A DNA stretch of 64,000 nt, taken from contig NC_087099.1 in assembly GCF_963855985.1 (NCBI RefSeq), positions 15,220,001 to 15,284,000 of the forward strand, in the 5' to 3' direction. Positions within the stretch are counted from its first letter, which is position 1, and every line of letters begins with the position of its first letter. The stretch is from Ostrinia nubilalis. Lineage: Eukaryota > Arthropoda > Insecta > Lepidoptera > Crambidae. Position numbers and translations under genes: made by a program. Below, piece after piece: positions 35,801 through 45,466 of the stretch. The notes below the pieces were generated by a model. It worked only from the letters and a program-made list of their open reading frames with translations. It did not search any database and had not been told where the DNA came from.

Positions 35801-37661
35801 TGAAAGTTTACTCTAGTAGTCTGGTCAGAATATATGGAAAATACTTACCACTTAAAGATTTTATAAACCTTACAAGTTGGTTCACGCAATAATTTGCACT
35901 CAGAAGAATTTGCTATGAAAAAATCTTCAGGCGTTTAAATATTTTTCTCTACTATTAAATGCACCTGGATATTTGTATTTGATAGTAGATACTTACAGGC
36001 ATCCTGTAAGAAACCTCAGTATGAACAAGGTCCAGAAGTTGCCGGACAGGGACGAGACGAAGGACACGACCGTTCCCGCGCCGATGGCCGGCAGCATGAC
36101 CGCGCGTCGTCCGAAGCGGTCACTCAGGTAGCCCCAGATGATGGCCGTCGAGAATATACCTGGGGAACCCTTCGTGGTTGATAATACAGAATCCTGAAAA
36201 ACTCGACTGTCGTGTGAACACACATATTATTATTATTTATTTGTTTGAAATTCGAATAACAAATTCGAGCGGATCGGTTTTTTTGCGGGATACTGGGTCA
36301 CTTCTAAGTTGAATGGATTTAAAATTTATTTTTTTCGTTGATGTGATCTTTTTTCTCCCGAAAATGTGGTCTTATTTAATTTTCTCCTTTTAGCTATGTA
36401 CCTCTACTATGGACTTTTTCCGCTACTATGGATCCGCTCGAATTTGTTATTCGAATTTCAAACAAATAAATAATATTAGTGTTCACACGACAGTCGAGTC
36501 TTGCAGGATTCTGTATTACTGGACCCCGCAAAACTGTATTGCAGTGGAAATAAAGTAAATTCTTATAGCAAATATAGAAAAGAATTACTGGTACAATATT
36601 TTGTGGTCGTATGCTAGCTGGAACTAAATAATCGCATAAAAATTGCTCTTCAAGGTTGAAAGATAACGTGTGAAACCAATTAGATATTTGTGCCGGTATT
36701 CTTTAGAAACTGTTTTAACAATCAGTTTGTTAATTATTGTATTTCGTAGACTCTACGACGTAGAGTTACCTATAAACGCGGCGGCGTTGATCAAGCCTTT
36801 CTCGTTCCCAGTCAGTCCCAGGTCGCATTCTGCTGCTGTGATGATGTACCTGTCACAAACCAAGAAGTTTCGTGAACTTTTCCGTTGGTTAGCAGGGTTT
36901 AGTCAGAAACTATGGATATGCTTGGATTTTATTTAAGATTAAATCAGGAAGAAAGCTGTCTGATAGAGAACGCTAAAGTTCGATAGATTGTGTCTGGGAA
37001 AACGCAGTGTGAGACATTTTCCAGCAAGATGGACCCACGCTATAAATGCAGTAATTGTAAAGTTACAAGTTTTGTAAGAGCAGTCATCAAATTGTTGTCT
37101 GCTTCATGCACCCTGTATGATTATCTTTTCGTAGCAGATAATTTAGTACTAACTTACCCTATACCGAGTGACTCCACCGTCGCATACAACAGGACTAGCC
37201 CGCATGTCACCAACACTACGTAGTTGAACGCGCCATGACCTGGAAGAAAAGCATAATATTGGCACGTGCTGCCCATTGCTTAGGTCCTTCTACTCAGCCC
37301 TACCAGGTAAAAGCACGGGAAAGTCATTTGCAGTGGTCATAACAATAGTCTAACTAAGCCAATAGCACCAAACATAATGCATTTTAGAACCAGGTACCTA
37401 CCTATGTAAAGCGGCAGGGGTACGGGACGGGCTATGCATGAAAATTGTTATGATATTATTAAAGTAGAGAATAGTAGTGTTTTAGCAGAGTTTATTTAGA
37501 TTTTACGACTCCTTATGAAAGTCCAAAATCCACGCGAGCAAAGCCGAAGGAACAACATTAGTATAAAAGCACTGTTTTCAGGTTTCAGGCACTGTGTTCG
37601 CTGTACGTTTTCGTAAATTATACTCACCAGTTTCTTCAAAAGCTTCTTCAAAAGTTGTCAT
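20807..37661 (-). CDS. Gene C: SV2/SVOP-like MFS transporter, complete, 490 aa
   Basis: Thirteen coding exons in transcript order: 37628-37661 (ATG at 37659-37661), 37158-37239, 36770-36849, 35997-36159, 35474-35595, 34144-34242, 32879-33018, 32275-32414, 30458-30563, 29926-30067, 24357-24513, 23542-23669 and 20807-20886 (TGA at 20807-20809). The sum is 1,473 nt with all phases consistent. Residues 1-12 are an acidic leader (MTTFEEAFEETG). ITAAECDLGLTG lies near TM1-2 and MFS motif A GYLSDRFGRR at 75-84. VYAYLGEMHTDSRRA follows TM4; PESPRF is at 205-210 after TM6. A basic cytoplasmic loop (HKKKKED) leads to TM7; EVFPTSVR lies at the TM10-11 junction and LLMLLWPDPK closes TM12. The TM7-TM8 loop is short and without N-glycosylation sequons, which is more SVOP-like than SV2-like. 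Exon 9's donor (GTTGGT) is weak. Substrate unknown. Confidence 0.9.
20924..21104 (+). repeat. Unclassified dispersed repeat, approximately 190 bp
   Basis: Near-identical in layout to 8442-8629 and 47508-47699 (cacctctcattcccaccgct ... cgacttccctccagt). It lies about 38 bp upstream, in the transcript sense, of the terminal exon acceptor of gene C. Confidence 0.7.
21144..21880. mobile_element. Long MITE with another MITE nested inside
   Basis: Termini agtgggtctagtcaaaa and ttttgactagacccgct are inverted repeats 737 bp apart. The interior is rich in aatcgcaaa/atcgaatcg words on both arms. The separate MITE 21441-21559 is inserted within it. Confidence 0.7.
21441..21559. mobile_element. MITE, GGGTGAGTTGCACCA termini
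   Basis: Termini gggtgagttgcaccacctaa and aagatggtgcaacccaccc are inverted repeats; further arms are ctttgaccgtaac / gtttgtcaaagtt. Nested in the 21144-21880 element. Confidence 0.85.
21879..22357 (+). repeat. Dispersed repeat, copy 1 of 2
   Basis: About 480 bp from ctgttcatctccgcgagttt to gtactaattattattctgtg, repeated in the same orientation at 24800-25313 with small indels. Shared landmarks include acgcacgatggccc, acacagaatgtacttttttaa and gtaaaacttctgta. No protein-coding signature. Confidence 0.8.
22690..22965 (+). mobile_element. Non-LTR element 3' region with (TTTC)n tail
   Basis: Ends tggcaataaatgtttctttc plus further ttct units, typical of a retroposed 3' end. Upstream sequence is likely 3' UTR. 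The 118-codon ORF over it has no recognisable domain. Confidence 0.55.
23375..23465. repeat. Small inverted repeat of GGAGC/GCTCC words
   Basis: ggggcggagcggagcggaga and tctctgctccgctctgcacc are complementary around a roughly 35-bp loop. Probable MITE remnant next to the gene C exon 23542-23669. Confidence 0.55.
23799..23996 (+). mobile_element. LEP1-like non-autonomous Helitron
   Basis: Begins tcttactaatattataaatg and ends with the GC hairpin acgcgggtgaagccgcgggc then aaaagctag, matching the lepidopteran Helitron layout (5' TC, 3' hairpin plus CTAG, insertion before T). Confidence 0.85.
24800..25313 (+). repeat. Dispersed repeat, copy 2 of 2
   Basis: Direct copy of 21879-22357, with one extra stretch around 25103-25142 absent from copy 1. 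The two copies lie about 2.9 kb apart and flank gene C exons 11 and 12, so recombination between them would delete those exons. Confidence 0.8.
25314..26199. other. Intronic AT-rich stretch without recognised features
   Basis: Part of gene C intron 10 (24514-29925). No exon, RNA gene or recognisable element. Confidence 0.5.
26200..27525. mobile_element. Inverted-repeat element enclosing a C-rich minisatellite
   Basis: Arms of about 235 bp (26200-26436 and 27288-27525) are imperfect complements. Matched landmarks include tgacgtcactatatccgat versus cggatataatgacgtca, gccggcgtac versus tacgccggc, and acgcagagacgcg versus cgcgtctccgcat. The space between holds AT-rich sequence and the minisatellite at 26760-27228. 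It lies within gene C intron 10. Confidence 0.7.
26760..27228. repeat. C-rich minisatellite (G-rich on the gene C transcript strand)
   Basis: About 14-16 degenerate units built on ccagaagctgggtatgact followed by a run of 5-13 C with occasional T. Because gene C is read on the minus strand, its pre-mRNA would carry many closely spaced runs of G. The 121-codon Gly-rich ORF here is only a translation of the repeat. Confidence 0.85.
27561..28959. repeat. 1.4-kb palindrome, approximately 645-bp arms
   Basis: Arms 27561-28205 and 28308-28959 are complementary nearly throughout. Paired landmarks include tagtccagtc / gactggacta, tacatatggtagggtgtaag / cttacaccctaccatatgta, gagagcgcgcggtcactgca / its complement, and ggaacatacagacggacag / ctgtccgtctgtatgttcc. 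The roughly 100-bp loop also occurs at 54720-54810 and 930-1022. It lies within gene C intron 10. Confidence 0.85.
29220..29375 (-). mobile_element. RTE-like 3' tail
   Basis: catcatcatcatcatttcag, then ggacgtccactgctgaacat, gcggcctgcgtccagcgctt and cgatgtcgtcggtccacctt, the complement of the coding end TRWTDD ... QQWTS. Confidence 0.8.
29555..29802 (+). mobile_element. Retroposon insertion with 14-bp target-site duplication
   Basis: The 14-mer ggtcgaccaaagat occurs at 29555-29568 and again at 29789-29802, bracketing 220 bp (29569-29788) that end in A8. The insert resembles a truncated non-LTR 3' UTR and contains gtgggttcgagccccac. The target is an RTE-like tail that resumes at 29803. Confidence 0.85.
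29803..29915 (+). mobile_element. RTE-like 3' tail (interrupted copy)
   Basis: ctggtgaaggtcgcgggaag, cctggatgcgggcagcgcag and aggcctttgtctaacagtgg encode the degenerate end DLVKVAG ... of the RTE protein. It ends about 10 bp from the donor side of gene C exon 29926-30067. Confidence 0.8.
30108..30290 (+). mobile_element. Non-LTR retrotransposon 3' end (RT C-terminal region)
   Basis: One frame reads DWNSLPAAVF and, further on, FKAIVNRYLQGR then a stop, a signature of jockey/CR1-type reverse transcriptase C-termini. It is followed by the conserved 3' UTR gtaccatcctagactgcatc. A reverse copy is at 61640-61812. Confidence 0.65.
30584..30657 (-). mobile_element. RTE-like 3' tail next to gene C exon 9 acceptor
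   Basis: gacttcagccaagggacgtc, ctccacaacgaccggtcctg. It begins about 20 bp upstream, in the transcript sense, of the acceptor of exon 30458-30563. Confidence 0.7.
30767..30862. mobile_element. Compact hairpin element
   Basis: acagcttcaagttgtgactg and cagttgtaacttgaagctgt are near-perfect inverted repeats, continued inward by catagcaaact / agtttgctatg. Related words fill 14128-14445. Confidence 0.8.
30900..32270 (-). other. Gene C intron 8 (distal part), no recognised content
   Basis: AT-rich sequence between exons 30458-30563 and 32275-32414. Short ORFs here lack composition or motifs of real exons. Confidence 0.5.
33440..33757 (+). mobile_element. RTE-like retrotransposon C-terminal coding end
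   Basis: The longest RTE fragment in the window, about 100 codons open: DIAHRIAKIKWQWEGHIARR, then TRWTDDLVKVAG, AAQDRSLWKTLGEAFVQQW and a stop. 5'-truncated copy. It is intronic in gene C, in antisense orientation to it. A short 3' tail of another element (ttgaatttgaatttgatc) lies at 33200-33235. Confidence 0.9.
33955..34083. mobile_element. MITE, TTACGCCCGTATT termini
   Basis: Perfect 13-bp termini (ttacgcccgtatt / aatacgggcgtaa), extended by tacaaac / gtttgtg. It lies about 60 bp downstream of the gene C exon 34144-34242 donor. Confidence 0.85.
34320..35470 (-). other. Gene C intron 5, no recognised content
   Basis: AT-rich DNA without ORFs, RNA genes or repeats that could be matched within this window. 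Confidence 0.5.
36181..36519. mobile_element. MITE next to the gene C motif A exon
   Basis: Long inverted ends: acagaatcctgaaaaactcg and cgactgtcgtgtgaacac on the left, complements at the right. Inner arms caaattcgagcggatc / gatccgctcgaatttg. The element stops 22 bp from the acceptor of exon 35997-36159. Confidence 0.85.
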
Positions 37662-38555
37662 GGAACTTTGACATTATTTTACCGACATTTTTACATCACA
37701 GGTTTTGACAAGACCATCGCAATGTCGACGTGCCGAATGACAGCGCTAGACGAAGAATAAAAACAGGAAATTCTGTTTATATAGTTTTGGGGCAAAGTAG
37801 GTTTATTCATCGGACCATATAGACTATTCTTATCACAATTTTATTAATATGAAAAATAGTGGGCATCCATTTTATGCTCCTGAGTCGTGTTCCTGTTCAC
37901 TAGATGATATTAAAATAACTTTGCCTCTATCAACCACTGACCTAATTATTTAATGATTTTAGTTTACGTTTGGCTTAAAGTTACATTTTTTAAACTATGA
38001 GGGGGTAAAGATAGGGGTAGTAAGTACCTGAGGATATGAAGTTCATATTTACTTACATCAGTATTACTCGTAGATGTGCACTCACAGAAACAGATGGCTT
38101 CACCGTATAAATTAAAATTCATCTCTTTAAAATTTGTACTGAATCAACACATCACAAAAACTAACTCATCATTATTTAAAATATTTTTTAACAAAAACAA
38201 ATGAGCGTCTTTTGTTTTAGCGGAATCTTCCGAAAATCATAAACTTTTTCTTAGTGGCCAGTGCAAAACAATGTGCAAAAAGGAGGTTGTTAAAAATAAA
38301 GCAATCTGCTAACTGACCAGTGCTAAAAAGAGGTTTAAAATATAAATACCAAACCTGTTTAGTCAAATAAAGACCACCATGATATTGTTCACAGTTTGAT
38401 CATGTCAGTGTAATGAGGGTTTTCGCGATTGAAAAATCCGCCAGATGGCAATACGTAGACGCGAGGTCCAAATTTTAATGCTGCATGATTGGTGGATTTT
38501 GACATATCTGTCAATGTCATGTCAATAATAACCAAGCGCATACCACCGACTTTGA
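37662..38555. other. Upstream region of gene C
   Basis: The gene C promoter should lie here, but no CpG island or clear initiator was found. A TCAGTGG on the minus strand near 37935 is the only weak candidate. A noncoding first exon further upstream, near the 38.8-kb island, is possible. Confidence 0.35.
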
Positions 38556-38708
38556 GATGTAAGTTGGGTCGGGCTGTTAATCAGTATGGACATGTATGAA
38601 AGTGCGCACATTAAATTTACAGAGATTTGGTATCGGCCGATTCTTCATACAAATTAGAATCGGGCCCAACTATCGACCAACTAAAAATCGGTTGTCTGCG
38701 CCTAGGCT
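38556..38708. repeat. Degenerate relative of the MITE at 39395
   Basis: Shares gtatcggccgattcttcata, cgggcccaactatcg and aactaaaaatcgg with the reverse complement of 39395-39571. Confidence 0.5.
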
Positions 38709-38772
38709 AAACTCGTACACGTATAAACCAAGTCAATAGCGGCAGGCCTGGCTCACTCCGCGCGGTACATCC

Positions 38773-38820
38773 GATAATTACCTACAGCGAAGCGCCCCGC
38801 CGGCGGGTATTATATCAGTC
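38773..38820 (+). promoter_or_regulatory. Promoter-like island with initiator
   Basis: The element gataattacctacagcg (38773-38789) lies 44 bp upstream of the A of an arthropod initiator (tatatcagtc, A at 38817) within CpG-rich DNA. The same element and spacing recur at 44524. It points toward the THAP-like exon at 38902 and divergently faces gene C. Confidence 0.55.
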
Positions 38821-38901
38821 GAGTGTCACGCGCGCGCTCGTCAGGACGCTGGCGTGCGTTGTAGTATGATTATAATTCTATGATCGAAGTATTATTTAGA
38901 A

Positions 38902-39006
38902 ATGGACATAAAGAGAAAGAAATATTGTGCGGCGTTCGGGTGTTTAAATTCGAAAAGTAATCTACCGGATTTATCTTTTTTTTTCGCTTCCCAAAGATGC
39001 TGAAAG
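38902..39006 (+). CDS. THAP zinc-finger-like first exon, frameshifted
   Basis: ATG at 38902 opens MDIKRKKYCAAFGCLNSKSN, followed by LPDLSFF. The CAAFGC spacing (C-x4-C) and following N match the start of THAP domains (C2CH DNA-binding fingers). After a run of nine T the annotated frame reaches a stop. One base fewer would read SLPKDAER, the usual THAP continuation (F-P-K-D), directly before a good donor (aaag/GTATGT at 39007). The second half of the finger was not found downstream. It could be a real gene with a sequencing indel, a decayed pseudogene, or a THAP-bearing transposon relic. Confidence 0.5.
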
Positions 39007-39394
39007 GTATGTTGGCCATGTAGGTAATCAATAATTCTTAGGATAGTATAGGAACCTAACCTACTATGAAGGTTTTCCATAATGAATGCATACTTACCTA
39101 CATACGTACCTCATTACAAATAAGTAGATTAATTATTTTTTCACTAGACAGCAACCCTAACAGCGTAAGAAGAGTTCAGAGGCACGCGATAGAAAGAGAC
39201 AAAACTTGTAGGTGAATAAAATTGTAGGTACGTAGTGCTGTGCGAGCTGAATTCCACTGTATCGCGTCGTAGCAAGACTCGCATTTATTTAAATCGTCTT
39301 GCGGAGTAATCCTTCTGTACCTGTACTATTACTTATTCTGTGATAGCGGTCAGTGACATAACCTACACGTGTATACAATATTACTATACATGTA

Positions 39395-39571
39395 AGAGTA
39401 GGCGCACACCGTTGATTTTTAGTTGGCCGATAGTTGTGCCCGATTTTAAATTGTATGAAGAATCGGCCAAATCGAATCGGCGTAGTGTGAGCACTCCCAT
39501 ACATGCCCATACTGATCAACTGCCCGACTAAACTATCAGCCGACGAAAAATCAACGGTGTGCGCATACTCT
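39395..39571. mobile_element. MITE, GAGTAGGCGCACACCGTTGA termini
   Basis: Left gagtaggcgcacaccgttga and right tcaacggtgtgcgcatactc are inverted repeats; outer flanks tacatgtaa / taaacatgta extend it. Confidence 0.85.
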
Positions 39572-40139
39572 AAACATGTACCAGTTATAGTTAGTTAAGG
39601 AAATAAATAAAATTTTATATGACTGTAGATTATAGTGCTTTGCTAATTTACGAGCAAAATTCGTAGTTGCTAATAACATACATTATAAAAATCATCATAA
39701 ATTAGACACATAATATTATCCTTGGAACGGATACATAATTTTATGTATCAAATTTTTTTTTGTATATTCATTCATATACTGTTTCATACATTATAAATTA
39801 TATAGTTGCTAAGTTAAAAGTCAAATTTTATTTAGCCACAATAGCTAGATAATATAGCTTGGTGGTTAACATACGTTTTTAGATATACAATTTTTATAAA
39901 AACACTCAGACGAATACATACATACTATTCGTTCGCGATAAGTTTTCTGCTGGCGATATGACGTCCACTTGTGTCCAAAAATTGTGTATTTGCGTAAAAT
40001 AAGACACATTAATTGCGTTAATCACTAACTACCTAATTGCGTTTAATCGCGGTTGGGGGAGGGGACGCGCATTCCACGGACCGGCAAACTTAGCGCGAAC
40101 GGGTAGTAGGTAAGTACATAGTGCTCATTCACCAAAATG

Positions 40140-40205
40140 TTTTTGTTACGGGAATTGAACCCGCGACCTCTGGCATAATCTCCTTAGTACCTACTAAGCC
40201 TAAAG
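40140..40205 (-). mobile_element. tRNA-derived SINE fragment
   Basis: On the minus strand, ggtcgcgggttcaattcccg is a Pol III B box. No complete tRNA fold or A box is present. A comparable fragment is at 42396-42450 (ggtcgcgggttcaattccca). Confidence 0.5.
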
Positions 40206-40577
40206 TATGTTTAGTCATCTACGAATGATCACTAAATATCTGCTTCCTGATTAATCAGCCTTAATCCGGTTACTTTCGATCACTAATCACAATCATGACT
40301 ACTTTCTAGCTTCCGATTTTGTCTGAAGAAATTGGGTGGGCAATTAGTTATTTCCTGTGTCAGGGCTTGGAGACCACCTTGGTGTTCAGAATCATGTCAA
40401 AAACACTTTTGTTGTTTGACGTCACCCCTATAACATCATGTTAATAAGTATTTGAGCTATTAATAATTACGACTAGATTTGTCCCGCGGCTTCGCCTGCA
40501 TTAATTTTGGTCAGTCATATAGAAAAATAAGCATCGGGATTTCAGGAACAATGCAGCTATCTTCTAGTGAAAGAATT

Positions 40578-40790
40578 TTTAGACGATGGCCGTTGGGGCA
40601 GAAAAGTTCTCGAGTGGTTACCACTGGCTGGAAGACGTAGCTTGGGCAGGCCTCCTACTAGGTGGACCGACGATCTGGTGAAGGTCGCGGGAAGAGCCTG
40701 GATGAGGGCAGCGCAGGACCGTTCATTGTGGAAAACCTTGGAGGAGGCCTTTGTCCAGCAGTGGACGTCATTTGGCTGAAACGAACGAAG
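40578..40790 (+). mobile_element. RTE-like retrotransposon C-terminal end
   Basis: About 65 open codons: GRPPTRWTDDLVKVAGRAWM, then AAQDRSLWKTLEEAFVQQW. Followed by the tail gaaacgaacgaag. 5'-truncated. Confidence 0.88.
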
Positions 40791-40799
40791 TAGTTTCAG

Positions 40800-43270
40800 A
40801 GAGAGGAGCTCCTCAAGCAAACTCACAAACTTTACCGTTCTAAAATATCAATATGTTAAGATTGGCACTACACGTTAACTCGTACCTACCTACCAAATCT
40901 ACCCAGAATTCCATCCTTCTCACTCATTTGTAAATAGAATGAGACAAAAAGTCCCACATCACAATGATAACTTATCGAGTGCAAGGGCAAGGGTGCGCCG
41001 GTTACCGGTCCGTATTGTTTACCTTTTTGCCGGTTGCAAGATACCTGATATGGACAGCTGATGGTATCCTATCTTTGATAAAAGATTTACCACAAGATCG
41101 GAGGAAAAGTTAGAGTTGATACAACATTTTAGTTAGATAATTCATAAAAGCAGAGTCAACCAGATAAGTTCAATTTTTGACAAGATTTCACGTCAGACGA
41201 CAGCTGAAAGTTAATAAAAGCTTGTGAAAACACATTTTTTTAACACGCTTTTATTAGGTCGATTTGTAACGAAGGAACTAACGGAATCTGAATAGGCTAG
41301 TTTCCTAAAAAAATTTTTTTAGTCTGTCAATTTTAATATTAAAAAATATTGGACACGTATTTTTTTAATTGTCAATCTAATTAATAATTACAAAGTTATA
41401 GTGCGTTGAAGTTCCGCGCGACGTCACAAAGTGCCGCACTTTTACGCACTCACTGACGTCACGGGCCTGTTCTTTAGAACTTTGGCACGCTTTATCTCTT
41501 GACATTTTCATTAGTTTTAAAAAGTGAAAAATACGTGTCGAGTAGTTTTTGATCAGCTAACTCACGGACTAATTAAAAATCTTGCTTTTTTACCCAGGAA
41601 ACATCCCTATACCACCCCTATTTTGCAGAGTGTGGAATACCTGTAATCTAGAATTATTTTCCACAAAACTTCTAAAATACACTAGATTCCCATGCGGAAA
41701 ATTTAAGCGAGACAACCCTCTTTTCACGTTTGCCAAAACCATCGCTTACCACCGTAGAAAGATAGTTCTGTTGGCAACCAACAGATGGAGCCGTGCTCCT
41801 TTGAATCGCGATGTCATTTGTTTTTTTTTGCCCTATTTAGGTTAGTGGAGTAAAAATATAAGGTACAATATTTAAGGAAATAATGTCTAATAAACTTACA
41901 AAACTATGACAGATATACTTTCTTTCGTCTTATGTTTTGATGTCATTTAATAATATTCTTCCATCGCTGTAAGTAGGGTAATCCAATATGGCAATCAGCG
42001 TCTGAGCGAGTGCGCTGACCGCTTATTGCTAGCCGTTTCTTTATTATGCTTATAATATAATATTATTACCTTATTAGATAAGTTTTATGGCCACTATTAA
42101 TTTATAATATCGTCTGGGCTGGTGAAATTGATAAAAATACCTAACAAGTAGGAGAATTGAAAACCAATGAAATTAGAACGCTAAGCTTGTGTCAGTGATA
42201 GTAAATTGATAAAATAGTTAAATTAAGTTAAATCAAATGTTACTCACGCCCCATGGCTAACTTCAGAAACTTACAGAAATGAAAACAGAGCTTTGAATTA
42301 TCAAAAAACTAACATTACTTACTCTACTGCTTTTTAACCATACTCGTAAATACATAATAGCTTATTTTTAAAAACTTGGAATAGAAATCGATTGCCCCAG
42401 GTGGGAATTGAACCCGCGACCTTTCGCTTGCCGGGCGACTGCTCTGACCTTAAAATTTTTGACCTTTTGATTTATTTCAAGTTTTCAAAAATTTATAAAA
42501 TTTTAATGGATAAATAAATAAATTTTAATAATTACTACTATTTATAGAGGTGTTTTTAATGTTAAGGTAGATATCATTATACTAGTGTACCTTGGCTTTA
42601 ATTTTGACCAGGAGTTCAATTTTATTATTAACCTAAAATATTACCTAGTTAGGATAGGTTAGGTTAGGTTATTGTTGGGATTTTCTTTTCTCTGTGAGTG
42701 AGCTTTTATTTAAGTAGCATTTTGGTTTAGATATGAAAATTATTTGTTTTGTTCAAGTTAAAAAAGTGTTCTTCTACGTTATCCATTAATAACGTAGCTA
42801 TGTAGCACTTACGTAACAATGTTATGAGAATATTCAGTACAATACAGAATTTATGTTCCATAAATATTATTATTATTTTACAATGTAAATTAAGTATGAC
42901 ACATCTTCCTTAAACCCAGAATATGTCAAACTGTATAGTAAGTATGACGTCAGAAGCATTGTCAGTAAAATGCGTGGATTGCGGCAAGTTTAAATTATTA
43001 ACATAGTAAAATACAGTCAACAGCATACCAGACCATACATTTTAGTTGAATAATAGCCTCTATCACAACTAAATAAGATATCACAGTGTCAGGTTGATGT
43101 GCTGTCTTCCGTCCGGCTGATAACCTTCGACACAGGCTTGACAGATTTAAAGACCGAATCATTGATATCTGAACACGTGCACCATGACGTATATTTACTG
43201 CCCTCTTAATAATATAAACTTTTGTACTATGTATATTATCCTTTTGCATCGTAGATGATATTATGAGGAT
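40800..43270. other. Intergenic, mostly unassigned
   Basis: No gene supported. A CRE-like pair of gacgtca words occurs near 41418 and 41455, and a B-box fragment at 42396-42450. The remainder is AT-rich. Confidence 0.5.
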
Positions 43271-43411
43271 TCCGTCAACTGGGACCGCAATTAACTAGGA
43301 CCGCGGTCCCAGTCGCCGGATCCGTAAAAATTTTAATAATTTTCTTCCGGCGACTGGGATCACTCATTAATTTTAGTACTGTCCTAGTTAATTGCGGTCC
43401 CAGTCACCGGA
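43271..43411. mobile_element. MITE-like inverted repeat
   Basis: tccgtcaactgggaccgcaa and taactaggac on the left pair with gtcctagttaattgcggtcc and cagtcaccgga on the right. Inner arms tcccagtcgccgga / tccggcgactggga. Confidence 0.85.
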
Positions 43412-43577
43412 AGCCTCGATGATGAGGATATATTTTATGATTTGCACTCAAAGAGTGAGATCAAAAACATAACCCTCCTTCTAGCGCAGTCGGGTAAATA
43501 GAAGATTATTTATCAAAAAACGCTTATTGTTGTACTAATGAGTACTACCACAGAATAATATGGCACTACGAGTATGA

Positions 43578-43700
43578 TGTCGTCGGTCCACCTTGTAGGT
43601 GCAGGTAGCAGGGAAGCGCTGGACGCAGGCCGCTACCAATCGATCAACGTGGAAAGCATTGGGGAGGCCTATGTTCAGCAGTGGACGTCCTATGGCTGAC

Positions 43701-43737
<37 letters not shown>

Positions 43738-43738
43738 C
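43578..43738 (+). mobile_element. RTE-like 3' tail with (ATG)n microsatellite
   Basis: gatgtcgtcggtccaccttg, gggaagcgctggacgcaggc and ggaggcctatgttcagcagt, then about 13 ATG/TGA units. Poly-Met and poly-Ile ORFs over it are artefacts of the microsatellite. Confidence 0.85.
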
Positions 43739-44523
43739 GAGTATGATATTTAATCTAAATGCTGCTAATTTTGTAACAAAATTCAAATAAAATAAAACTT
43801 GCTCAGCTAAGTGGCTAAAGGGTAATACCAGATAGGCAGTTTTATTTGGAGTTATTTACTTTTATGAACAACATCTAAAATGTACAAAAATATTTAAAAA
43901 AATTAACAGCCGATAATTAAATTATTTTTTATTTAATTTGTATAACAATGATCGTAACAATATGATATTCTGACACTGATAAGTCGGTTACAACTGACGA
44001 AATACGCACTTCATTGATAACATAATTGATATGAAATATGAATATATTATTATTCTCTAGGATACTCCAATATTGTGACAAGGAAACAATATTAATTGGA
44101 CCTTATTTATTGCAAGTACTGCATACATTGTAATGATACAAACAGGTCCTAACCCTAGACCAGATTATCATTTTGCCTTGATATTAGGCGATATTATGAC
44201 TACCAAACAAGATATTGTCGTCAAATGATTTGAAAATCATTAAATAATATTAAAACTATATATTTTAAAAGATTCAGAATTCAGGTTTAAACTACGTCTA
44301 TATTTAGTAGTGTCAATAGGCTAGCCTAATAATATCTATCCTGTTTCGTATGAATTTAAAAGGCGCCTGATGTAGACCATCCTTCGAGAAAATACTATGA
44401 CAACTTATTTTAAATTAAATCAGCAGCTTATCTCGGCCTATTGAACAAAATTCGCCACACGTTTAATATCGCTTCCAAAACCGCGGTATTATCAGGCCTC
44501 CGTCACTCGCCTATGCCGGCCGA

Positions 44524-44567
44524 GATAATTACCTACAGCGCGCGACAACTTCAAGTTGCAAATCAGT
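44524..44567 (+). promoter_or_regulatory. Likely gene D promoter
   Basis: gataattacctacagcg at 44524-44540, then aaatcagtcagg with the initiator A at 44565, in a CpG-rich island. The gene D ATG is 902 nt downstream. A 5'-UTR intron from the gcgctt/GTGAGC donor (near 44584) to the aacacag acceptor at 45450 is plausible. A second CpG-rich stretch at 45220-45290 could be an alternative start. Confidence 0.5.
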
Positions 44568-45466
44568 CAGGGCCGCCACGCGCTTGTGAGCACACGCGTA
44601 TTTCTATACACGCTCGGTCGATCATCGTCGCAATCAAGGTTTATTGTTCCAACAGCACTGTTATTCTTCTTTAATGTAAAATCGTAATATTTAGGAATGA
44701 TAATTAACTGTAGTGATTTAAATAATTTAAAAAACTACACTTTTTAAATAATTTTGAAATACTAATGACTAAAAACTGTAGCAAAAAAATTATTTTAGCT
44801 AATAAAACATTAACCTTACTTCACCGTGTCTATTTTACGACACTACACCTTTTAAAACTGTTTGTCCAATTTCGAATTATCGCAACACTGAAGTTTATTA
44901 ATAGGTACTTTAGAGAAGGTACGATTATACAAACACCACTAGATTAAAGTTTACCAATCGTAAATACAATAAATACTTCTTAAAATTAAGTTTTTATTTA
45001 TTTAACTTTGCTTAAACAACCCTGACGCTTGAGCTGTGAGGTAGATCAATTATGAACAATGTAAGGTGCGATTTCGAATGCACCATGTGCGTTGGATATT
45101 TTGCATTATTATTATTACCGTTAAAATGCCGGCCTCTGATCCTACACAAAGGAGTGCAATTTCTGTTGCTACTATTATGTATTCTGTGGTATTATCAACA
45201 CTATATTGGTCACACGCACCAGCGCACGCGATCCGTTCGTACTCCGTAACTATATTTAGTACATTTCGTGAGTACGCGCGAAACGCACGCGCTTCTTTAC
45301 TCGACCACTACAACTGCATTTTACAAAATATTTCAATGAAAACACGTTCATTGACATCGTAAACACCCCACTGGGTGGTGTGCCAACGAATTCTGGACCA
45401 AATTGTGTAGTAAATTATACCAGTGATTAATAATTTTAAGTTAAACACAGTGATATTAGAATAAAT

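Noticed and set aside
38556..38708. Regulatory region of the 38.8-kb promoter
   Set aside because: Most of it aligns with a degenerate MITE related to 39395-39571, so it was not counted as promoter sequence.
43535..43786. ORFs with poly-Ile or poly-Met tracts
   Set aside because: They cross the (ATG)n microsatellite at the end of an RTE tail.
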